Part shown: positions 8,045-14,802 of the stretch, in pieces | Numbering within the stretch: position 1 is the first letter of the stretch | Layout: each line of letters opens with the position of its first letter | Assembly (NCBI GenBank): GCA_005776735.1 | Contig: SXOM01000167.1 | Span: 1-32,064, forward strand | Origin: Pseudomonadota bacterium | GTDB lineage: Bacteria; Myxococcota_A; UBA796; SXON01 | Direction: 5' to 3' | Length of the DNA: 32,064 nucleotides | Notes under the pieces: model-generated | The model's input: the letters and a program-made list of their open reading frames with translations, nothing else | Databases searched by the model: none | Told to the model about the DNA's origin: nothing | Position numbers and translations under genes: made by a program

Positions 8045-9017
8045 GAGTGCACCAGGGAGGCCGCGGGGCTATCACGCGGGGGCCGTGTTGGGTAGGCCGG
8101 AAGCGGAGGAGCGCTTCGTGTGGCTGCGATCGCAGCCGTGGGAGGCGGTGGCGGCCCGGTTCCCGATCCGCCTCCCGCGCGGGTACCTGGGCGACGCGAC
8201 GGCCCCCGACGATCCACGGCTCCTCACCGCGCTGCCCGACGCCGCCGAGCTCGTCGACGATCCCGGAGACGTCCCCGACCCGGTGGGTGAGCAGGCGCGC
8301 TCGCCGCTGCCGTGGGTGGTCCGCAAACACGAGGACCGGGTGCTCTTGTTGTTGACCAAGCGGTGCCACCTGTACTGTCGCTACTGCTTCCGGCGCGACC
8401 ACACGCCCGGCGAGAAGGAGGACCCGACGCCCGAAGAGTGGGCGGCGGCGCTGGCCTATACGCGGGGCTCCGGCGCGCGCGAGGTGATCTTCTCCGGGGG
8501 CGACCCGCTGGCGGTGCCCGACGCGCGGCTGTGCGAAGCGATCGATGCGGTGCGGCCGGAGGTCCCGGTGGTGCGCATCCACACCCGCGCGCCCATCACC
8601 TTCCCGCAGCGGGTCACGCCGCGGCTGGTGTCGGAGCTGCGGGCGCGCGCTCCGGTGTGGGTGCTCGTCCACGCCAACCACGCGCTCGAGCTCACCCCGC
8701 CGGTGCGCGAGGCGCTCGCGCGCCTGGTCGACGCGGGCGTGCCGGTGCTCAACCAGGCGGTCCTCTTGCGCGGGGTCAACGACGACGTCGAGGCCCAGGT
8801 GCAGCTCTGCGAGGCGCTCGTCGCGCTGCGGGTGTTCCCGTACTACCTGCACCACCCCGATGCGGCCCCCGGCAACGCCGCGTTCCGGCTGAGCCTGGAG
8901 CGCGGGCGGGAGATCCACGAGGGCATGCGTCGCCGCTTGTCGGGGATCGCCCTGCCCACCTACGTGATCGACCCGCCGGACGGGAGCGGGAAACGGTCCA
9001 TCGGCCCCGCGGTCTGA
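8043..9017 (+). CDS. epmB: EF-P beta-lysylation protein EpmB (lysine 2,3-aminomutase-like radical SAM enzyme)
   Basis: A 324-residue radical-SAM, PLP-dependent aminomutase of the KamA/EpmB family, expected to convert (S)-alpha-lysine to (R)-beta-lysine for EpmA. The [4Fe-4S] motif is CHLYCRYCF (Cys108, Cys112, Cys115), followed by the SAM-binding IFSGGDPL. A C-terminal PPDGSGKRS resembles the glycine-rich loop holding the PLP lysine in this family. It is shorter than catabolic KamA and lacks the KamA C-terminal extension, which fits EpmB. ATG 8,043-8,045 overlaps the efp start codon on the other strand (shared CATG). A possible alternative is the in-frame GTG at 8,085, with a TATCAC hexamer at 8,070-8,075. 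Twelve bp separate it from the next gene. Confidence 0.9.
   Translation: MSAPGRPRGYHAGAVLGRPEAEERFVWLRSQPWEAVAARFPIRLPRGYLGDATAPDDPRLLTALPDAAELVDDPGDVPDPVGEQARSPLPWVVRKHEDRVLLLLTKRCHLYCRYCFRRDHTPGEKEDPTPEEWAAALAYTRGSGAREVIFSGGDPLAVPDARLCEAIDAVRPEVPVVRIHTRAPITFPQRVTPRLVSELRARAPVWVLVHANHALELTPPVREALARLVDAGVPVLNQAVLLRGVNDDVEAQVQLCEALVALRVFPYYLHHPDAAPGNAAFRLSLERGREIHEGMRRRLSGIALPTYVIDPPDGSGKRSIGPAV
8069..8075. promoter_or_regulatory. Possible back-to-back -10 elements between efp and epmB
   Basis: CTATCAC reads as TATCAC on plus (8,070-8,075) and TGATAG on minus (8,069-8,074), the only AT-containing hexamers in the efp/epmB overlap region. They could serve efp (minus) and a shorter epmB starting at 8,085 (plus). 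Weak evidence: no -35 elements were recognised. Confidence 0.25.
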
Positions 9018-9029
9018 TAACGTGGCGGC

Positions 9030-10736
9030 ATGGCCGTCCGTTCCGCCTCCCGAACCTACCCGACGCTGCGCTCGTTCCTGGAGGACTGGCACGGCACGCT
9101 GCGGCTCGGCGCGGTGGCGCTCCCTCCCGGGAGCCTCGACGGCGAGCCTGCGGCCACCCTCAAGCTCGACCTCGTGGTGCCGCTGGTCGGGCGCGTCGGG
9201 CCCATCGAGGTGCAGCTCCTCCAGGCGATGCCCGGCGGCGGGGCGGTGTTCCGCGTGCCGGAGTGGCCGGCCGGGGTGCTCGACGCGGTGAAGCGGGTCG
9301 AGGACGAGGTGCAGGAGCTCAAGGCGTGGCTGCTCCAGAGCGGGCAGCTCACGCTCCCCCGTGGCGACGTCGACGGCGAGCTCCGGGCACTGCGCGCCCG
9401 GGTGCAGGACCTCGAGAGCCGGCCCGCGCGGGTCGGGGCGGCTCCTGGGGCGGCGGGGCCCGCCGCGGCGCCGGCGGCCGTCGAGGGCGGGGTGGTCGAG
9501 CGGGGTCTGCCGGTGCCCGACGTGTCGGGGCTCGCGCCGGCCCTCGCGGGGACCATGGGCGACCGTTCGTTGCGCGACGCGATGATGGAGCTCGCGCTCG
9601 AGCGGGTCACGGGGCTCTTGACGATCGAGCACCCCGACGGGTCGGTGCGCTGGGGCTACTGGCACAAGGGCGGGCCGGTCGCGTGGCGCACCGAGCCGAT
9701 CGTCGAGGACGAGGTGCTCGGCATCCTCCTGTTCCGCGCCAACCAGATCACGCGCGACAACCTGGAGGCGTCGCTCGACCTCATGGAGCGCAACGGCGTC
9801 CGCCAAGGCGAAGCGCTCATCGAGATCGGGGTCATCACGTTCGCGCAGTTGGTCCTGCTGTTGCAGAAGCAGTGCGAGTTCGTGTTTCAGCGGGTCGTGC
9901 GTGAACGGGAAGGCAAGTGGACGTTCCACGTCTTGTCCGAACTGCCCGAACGCTTCGTCGCGCCGGCGCTGCGGGTGCCCTCGTTGTTGTTCCGGTCGTT
10001 GCGGCAGCACGTCAAGGACATGGCGGCCGAGGAGTTGGCGACCACGCTGCGGCCGTGGCTCGACAAGTACGTCTACATCGCCGAAGGTGCGCCGCGGGTG
10101 CTCGACGAGATGAAGACCAACTCCGAAGAGCAGGGGTTCTTCAAGATCGTCGGGTCCACCAGCTACCGTCTGCGCGAGCTCTTCGCAGTCTCCAACCTGT
10201 CACGTTCGGCGACCGCGGGGATGATCTGGACCCTGGCCGACCTGCACCTCATCGAGTTCCGCGACGAAGAGGCGGGGAGCCGCGGGGTGGAGCGGCTGGC
10301 GCGGGTGCTCGACGACCGTCGCCGCGCCGTCACCAAGGGAACCCTTTTCGAAGCGCTCGACCTCCACTGGATCTGCACCTCTGCCGAGGTGGAGATGGCA
10401 TGGCGGCGGCTCTCCAAGGAGTACGGCCCCGACAGCCACGCACGATGGGGCGCAGAAAACGCCAAATCCATTGCTCAACTGTACGAAAAGTTGGAGGCCG
10501 CCTACAACCGCCTCCGGGTGGACGCCCGCCGGCGCGAGTACCGTGCCGAGATCCTCGAGAAGATGAAGATCGAACAGTCGGCCGAGATGTTGGCGAAGAA
10601 GGGCGAGATGGCGGTGATGAAGGAGAGCGCCCGCGAAGCGCTCGAGTGCTATGTCAAGGCCTGCGAGCTGATGCCGAACGTGGCCGAGTACCAGGCGGGC
10701 CTGCAGCAGGCGCGAAACATGCGTGGCGGGGGCTGA
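9030..10736 (+). CDS. DUF4388-type protein with degenerate J-domain-like C-terminus
   Basis: A 568-residue cytosolic protein. An N-terminal PilZ-like beta domain (about 10-90: FLEDWHGTLRLGAVALPPGS onward) is followed by a coiled-coil segment (about 88-130), an Ala/Pro linker, and a DUF4388-like domain (about 175-260: MGDRSLRDAMMELALERVTG, WGYWHKGGPVAWR). The middle part resembles the helical regions that follow DUF4388 in other delta-group proteins. The C-terminal about 450-525 looks like a J-domain (LDLHWICTSAEVEMAWRRLS, AYNRLRVDARRREY), but the HPD tripeptide is replaced by GPD, so Hsp70 stimulation is doubtful. It ends in a TPR-like helix pair (ESAREALECYVKACELMPN). DUF4388 proteins in myxobacteria are often tied to motility or signalling; the precise role here is unknown. 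Start ATG lies 12 bp after epmB, possibly the same transcript. Confidence 0.75.
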   Translation: MAVRSASRTYPTLRSFLEDWHGTLRLGAVALPPGSLDGEPAATLKLDLVVPLVGRVGPIEVQLLQAMPGGGAVFRVPEWPAGVLDAVKRVEDEVQELKAWLLQSGQLTLPRGDVDGELRALRARVQDLESRPARVGAAPGAAGPAAAPAAVEGGVVERGLPVPDVSGLAPALAGTMGDRSLRDAMMELALERVTGLLTIEHPDGSVRWGYWHKGGPVAWRTEPIVEDEVLGILLFRANQITRDNLEASLDLMERNGVRQGEALIEIGVITFAQLVLLLQKQCEFVFQRVVREREGKWTFHVLSELPERFVAPALRVPSLLFRSLRQHVKDMAAEELATTLRPWLDKYVYIAEGAPRVLDEMKTNSEEQGFFKIVGSTSYRLRELFAVSNLSRSATAGMIWTLADLHLIEFRDEEAGSRGVERLARVLDDRRRAVTKGTLFEALDLHWICTSAEVEMAWRRLSKEYGPDSHARWGAENAKSIAQLYEKLEAAYNRLRVDARRREYRAEILEKMKIEQSAEMLAKKGEMAVMKESAREALECYVKACELMPNVAEYQAGLQQARNMRGGG

Positions 10737-10776
10737 TTCCTTCCGCGTCGCCCCGCGCACCGACGCGGACCTCGCG

Positions 10777-12141
10777 TCAGGGCGGCCGCCCGATGATGCC
10801 GAGCCACCGCTCGACCGCCTCGGCGAGCGCGGGGGCCGCTTCGGGACCGACGACCTGGCGAGGGCCGCCGGTCGCGAGGTCGACCTGCTCCCACGCGCCG
10901 TCGTTCCACGTGGTGCGCACGGTACCCTCCCACTGGGCGGCGCTGCGCGCCTGCGCCGTCGGCTCGTGGTGGCCGGGGCGCGCCGGCCCCGGGCGGTTGC
11001 CGAAGCTCATGGGGGCAGCGAGCGCCGTCGGCGCGGCGCCCGTCTCAGCCAGCGCCGGCGCCAGGAGCGCCGAGGGGGCGACGGGCAGCGGCGCCGGGGG
11101 TTCGGAGCCCGCGACCAAGAGCGGCACGCGCACCAGGCGCTCGTCGACCGGGCCGCCGAGGCCGTAGGTGCCGCCCTCCCCGAGCTTGACGCCGCTGGTG
11201 CCGACGACGACCAGGCGCCAGGGTGCGCTGCGCCACCCCCACGCATCCAGCTCGTCGAGCGCGGCGCCCAGGTGGCGGTCGTCGGCGGCGACGCCGTAGT
11301 CGTACAGATCGGTCAGCTCCTCCACGAAGGCGCCCCGCGCCGCTTCGTCCATGCGGCCCGCGTGGAACGCGGCGCAGCGAGGCTGCAGCCGGCCAAAACA
11401 GCCGAGCCCCCGCCGTGGCGGCGCCCACGAAACGCCGTCGGGCACCGGGGTGAGCGGCTCCCGCGTGGCGGACAGCACCAACGTGAGGAAGAGCGGGCGG
11501 CTCGGGTCCAGCTCCGCGCCCAAGAGCGTCTGCACCGACTGCCGAAGGTGGGTGCTCCGCGCCCCGCCGAAGCGCGACGCCACCCGGCTCGACACAAACC
11601 CCGCGTCCAGGCCCGAGGCCGGCTTCAGGAGCGGGTTCTCGCTCACCAGGGCCGTCTGGTAGCCCGCGTCGAGCAGGCGCTCGGCCACCGTCTGGACCGA
11701 CGCCGCCAGGGGCCGCACCCCCGGGCGGAGCTCGCTGCCATCCGGGGCCCAGCGGCGAACCGTGTCGACGCCGTGCTCGGGCACACCGAGGCCGGTCAGC
11801 GCGGTCGCGATGCCGGGGGTGCTCCACGTCGAGGGGGCGATGGCGTCGCACCGAACCGCGGCCCCGGCCGCGACCAGCGACTCGAGCACCGGCGTGTTCG
11901 GTCGCGGGCCGGCGCACACGCCGAAGCGGTCGGGGCGCGCCGCCTCGACCAGGACGTACACCACCGTGGGCGCGGTACGCGCCCTGGCCCGCAGGCGATG
12001 GTTGAACTTCCGCGACGCCTCCGGCGGGAGCCAGACCACCACGGCGACGCCCACGAGCACCACGAGAAGTACGATCCAGCCAAGATGTATCGTGATGGCT
12101 TGTTCGTTTCGGTTTTTTCTGGTGGGGCGACGGGTGGACAT
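10777..12141 (-). CDS. Membrane-anchored sulfatase/phosphoethanolamine-transferase-like protein, probably inactive
   Basis: A 454-residue protein with one N-terminal membrane helix (about 20-38, HLGWIVLLVVLVGVAVVVWL) and an alkaline-phosphatase-superfamily fold outside. It resembles arylsulfatase-type proteins: VVYVLVEAARPDRFG sits where these have the metal-binding LVDTLRADR, and APSTWSTPGIATALTGL sits where the catalytic Cys/Ser-x-Pro-Ser-Arg lies. The first metal Asp appears as Glu and the formylglycine-type Cys is absent, so sulfatase activity is unlikely. Later VVVGTSGVKLGEGGTYGLGG corresponds to the usual SDHG-x-GEH region, again changed. The start ATG is 16 bp after the stop of the aldehyde dehydrogenase gene, indicating one operon. 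It converges on the DUF4388 gene with 40 bp between. Confidence 0.72.
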   Translation of the reverse strand: MSTRRPTRKNRNEQAITIHLGWIVLLVVLVGVAVVVWLPPEASRKFNHRLRARARTAPTVVYVLVEAARPDRFGVCAGPRPNTPVLESLVAAGAAVRCDAIAPSTWSTPGIATALTGLGVPEHGVDTVRRWAPDGSELRPGVRPLAASVQTVAERLLDAGYQTALVSENPLLKPASGLDAGFVSSRVASRFGGARSTHLRQSVQTLLGAELDPSRPLFLTLVLSATREPLTPVPDGVSWAPPRRGLGCFGRLQPRCAAFHAGRMDEAARGAFVEELTDLYDYGVAADDRHLGAALDELDAWGWRSAPWRLVVVGTSGVKLGEGGTYGLGGPVDERLVRVPLLVAGSEPPAPLPVAPSALLAPALAETGAAPTALAAPMSFGNRPGPARPGHHEPTAQARSAAQWEGTVRTTWNDGAWEQVDLATGGPRQVVGPEAAPALAEAVERWLGIIGRPP

Positions 12142-12157
12142 GCGGGGGGCGCCCGGG

Positions 12158-13660
12158 TCAGAGCAAGTTGCCGAGCGGGCTGTCGTACAGCACCCGCAGC
12201 GCCTTCTTCAACAGCGGCAGGCGGCCGTTGTCGTACGGGAACCACCACAGCTCCTTGTCGAGCCACGGCAGCGCGTCGTAGTTGACGTGCCGCGCTTCGC
12301 ACATGTGGCGCAGCCCGTCGTCGCTGTGGGCCACACCGATGCCCGAGGCCTTGAGCCCCGCCCACGGCGTCTCGGGCGCGGCGGCGGTGGCCAGGACGTC
12401 GTTGACCATGACCGTCCCGCAGCGGATCTGCTCGGCCAGGCGCCGGCCGCGGCTGCCGCTCCGGGTGAAGACGTAGGCCAGAAGCCCCAGGTGGCTCCGG
12501 TTGGCCTCGAGGATGGCCTCGGCTTCGCTCCCGACCTTCATCACCGGGACCACCGGCCCGAACGTCTCCTTGTTCACGATGTCCATGTCGGCGGTGACGT
12601 CGGTGAGGACGGTCGGCGCGTAGAAGAAGCCGGGCCCCTCGATGCGCTTGCCGCCGCAGGCCACCTTGGCGCCGCGGGCCACCGCGTCGTCGACCAGCGC
12701 GGTCACGATCTCGAGCTGGCGCTGGTTCACCAGCGGCCCCACGTCGATCTCGCCGGGCTGGCTCGCGTCGCCCACGCGCAGCGACTTGACCCGCGCCACC
12801 AGCTTCGGCACGAAGGTGTCGTACACCGCCTGGTGCACCACCAGCCGCTCGATCGACGCGCACACCTGGCCCGCGTTGGCGAACCCGCCCCACAGCACCG
12901 CCTCGAGCGTCCGGCGCGTGTCGGCGTCCTCCATCACCAGGGCTGGCGCTTTCCCGCCGAGCTCGAGCACGCACGGGATGAGCCGCTCCCCACACGCCGC
13001 CGCCACCTTGCGCCCGGTGGCGACGCTGCCGGTGAACTCCACCATGTCGACGCCCGCGGTCACCAGGGCTGCGCCGATGTCGCCGTAGCCGTTGACCACC
13101 TGCAGGCAGCCTTCGGGCACGCCGGCGTCGAGGTACACCTTGCGGAGGATCTGCGCCGACAACGGGGTGAACTCGCTCGGTTTGAGCACGACCGCGTTGC
13201 CCGCGACCAGCGCCATCGCGACGCCCCCGAAGCCGAGGTGGTTGGGGAAGTTCCACGGGGCGATGATCCCGACCACACCACGTGGGCGGTAGTGCAGGTA
13301 GCTGGCCCGGTGTTTGAGGAGCCGCATCGGGATGGGGGAGGGGGCGAGGATGCGCTCGGCCTCCAGCCCGAAGTACGAGAGCAGCTCGAGCTGCGGCATC
13401 ACCTCGTGCAGGAGCCCCTCGTGGCGAGGTTTGCCCGACTCACGCGCGGCGTTCTCGACGATCGTGTCGGTCGCGTCGAGCATCTTGCGGCGCACGCGCA
13501 GGATCACCTCGGCGCGCTCGGCCACCGGCCGCAGCCCCCACTCGACCTGCGCGTCCCGGGCGCGCTCGACGGCGGCGCGCACGGTTTCGGGGGTGTCGAG
13601 GGGAACCTCGCCCACGAAGCTGCCGTTGGCGGGGGAGTGGACACGGAGGGTGGCGCTCAT
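12158..13660 (-). CDS. Aldehyde dehydrogenase family protein
   Basis: A 500-residue NAD(P)+-dependent aldehyde dehydrogenase. The coenzyme-binding motif GIIAPWNFPNHLG, the general-base region LELGGKAPALV (Glu233) and the nucleophile region ANAGQVCASIERL (Cys267) are all present, as are KETFGPVVPVM and the C-terminal GLKASGIG. The N-terminal VHSPANGSFVGEVPLDTPET fits the coniferyl aldehyde/succinic-semialdehyde group, and the C-terminal tail after WFPY is longer than in soluble classical members. The substrate cannot be deduced. Translation begins at ATG 13,658-13,660, with TAGGTT exactly 6 nt upstream. It is first in an operon with the sulfatase-like gene. Confidence 0.93.
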   Translation of the reverse strand: MSATLRVHSPANGSFVGEVPLDTPETVRAAVERARDAQVEWGLRPVAERAEVILRVRRKMLDATDTIVENAARESGKPRHEGLLHEVMPQLELLSYFGLEAERILAPSPIPMRLLKHRASYLHYRPRGVVGIIAPWNFPNHLGFGGVAMALVAGNAVVLKPSEFTPLSAQILRKVYLDAGVPEGCLQVVNGYGDIGAALVTAGVDMVEFTGSVATGRKVAAACGERLIPCVLELGGKAPALVMEDADTRRTLEAVLWGGFANAGQVCASIERLVVHQAVYDTFVPKLVARVKSLRVGDASQPGEIDVGPLVNQRQLEIVTALVDDAVARGAKVACGGKRIEGPGFFYAPTVLTDVTADMDIVNKETFGPVVPVMKVGSEAEAILEANRSHLGLLAYVFTRSGSRGRRLAEQIRCGTVMVNDVLATAAAPETPWAGLKASGIGVAHSDDGLRHMCEARHVNYDALPWLDKELWWFPYDNGRLPLLKKALRVLYDSPLGNLL

Positions 13661-13672
13661 GTCGGGAACCTA
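13661..13672 (-). promoter_or_regulatory. Leaderless -10 element for the aldehyde dehydrogenase gene
   Basis: On the minus strand TAGGTT (13,667-13,672) is followed by 6 nt and the ATG. This is the spacing expected if transcription starts at the A of the ATG. No Shine-Dalgarno and no clear -35 are visible. Confidence 0.4.
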
Positions 13673-13751
13673 CCCCGAACGCAGCGCGACGCGAGCCGGA
13701 CCCGGATTCCTCCAGGCCGGTCGCGTCGCGTCGCCCACCTGTGGGCTTCGA

Positions 13752-14702
13752 CTAGTCCTCGGTCGAGAAGCTCGCTTCGTCGGCGTAGCTCGCCGGGGTG
13801 AAGGCGCAGGCGCCCTCGTCGCCGACACCGGCGTGGATCCCGGCGTCGTCCACCCAGTAGCTCGTGAGGAAGTCGCTGCCCCAGCACTCGCTCGCGGTCA
13901 CCTCGCCCGCGGCCAGGTCGCCGCCGAGGATCTTCGCGTCGCCGCGGCCCATGCCGTCGGCCTGCCAGCGCGACTTCAGGGTGACGATCTCGTCGGTGCC
14001 GCTGAGGTTGAGGTCGGCACCGTAGGCGAGGTCCATCTCGCCGGCGCCGGAGTAGTCCTCGTCGTAGTCGTACACGGCGTCGTACTTCGGCAGGTTCTCG
14101 TAGCCGTAGTCCTCGGTGACCACCAGCGCGCTCACCCCCTCGGCGTCGTAGCTGTAGGTGGTGGAGAACGTGCCGACGTGGTGGATGGCCGGGTCGAGCG
14201 CGGCGGCGGTGGTGAAGTCGATGACGAAGCTGCCGGAGGCCTCCTCACGGGTGGCGCCGGCTTCGACCTCACCGACGATGATGTTGACCGCGTCAGCTTC
14301 GACCGTACCGCCGTTGGGGACCATGAACACGGTCCAGACGTAGCTTTCGTCCTCGTTCTTCTTCACGTAGACGCCGACGGACACCGGGTCGAGGCCGCTG
14401 TCCTTGTAGGGGCCCCACAGGGCCTCGGTCTTGGCCTCGTCGACCCAGGTGGGCTTCTGGGTGTGGACCACGGCCCAGGTGGTGCCGAGCACGACCTTGA
14501 TGAGGCCGTTGACGTTCTCGGTGACGCTGCGGGTGGTCGTGTAGAACTCGGCGTAGGCCGTGGGGTCCTCGGCGGACTTGGCGGCGTCGGACGCCACCGG
14601 CATGTTGATGGCGAGCTGGTCCTCGGTGGGGATGACGTCCTCGCCGAAGATGCTGTCGTCCTGGTTGAAACCGCAGGCGGAGAGGAGGAGGAAGAGGGAC
14701 AT
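13752..14702 (-). CDS. Lipoprotein of unknown function with very short signal peptide
   Basis: A 316-residue predicted lipoprotein that I do not recognise. The signal is only MSLFLLLSAC, with lipidation at Cys10 and no positively charged residue before the hydrophobic stretch. In-frame upstream codons reach a TAA without another start, so this is the true start. A GGAG lies 7 nt before the ATG. The mature part is acidic and rich in Asp/Glu/Tyr (for example YDYDEDYSGAGEMDLAYGAD), mostly beta-like in pattern, with only two further Cys (ECWG and EGACAF) that could pair. It is divergent from the MopE beta-helix gene with 100 bp between starts. Confidence 0.75.
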   Translation of the reverse strand: MSLFLLLSACGFNQDDSIFGEDVIPTEDQLAINMPVASDAAKSAEDPTAYAEFYTTTRSVTENVNGLIKVVLGTTWAVVHTQKPTWVDEAKTEALWGPYKDSGLDPVSVGVYVKKNEDESYVWTVFMVPNGGTVEADAVNIIVGEVEAGATREEASGSFVIDFTTAAALDPAIHHVGTFSTTYSYDAEGVSALVVTEDYGYENLPKYDAVYDYDEDYSGAGEMDLAYGADLNLSGTDEIVTLKSRWQADGMGRGDAKILGGDLAAGEVTASECWGSDFLTSYWVDDAGIHAGVGDEGACAFTPASYADEASFSTED

Positions 14703-14770
14703 CGTGGGCTCCGTGGTTCGGGGTTGCGCTTATCGGACCCTCGGACCGGGGCGCGTCGAAAAGAAAAGTG

Positions 14771-14776
14771 TAGGTT
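14771..14776 (+). promoter_or_regulatory. Candidate -10 (TAGGTT) in the divergent region 14,703-14,802
   Basis: TAGGTT follows an A-rich run (AAGAAAAGTG) that is unusual for this sequence and lies 26 bp before the ATG of the plus-strand lipoprotein gene. A GGAG lies just ahead of that ATG, so this gene would have a normal leader. For the minus-strand gene, GATAAG about 26 bp before its ATG is the only comparable hexamer. Confidence 0.35.
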
Positions 14777-14802
14777 AGGCACAGCCGCCCTCGGAGCCTC
14801 GG

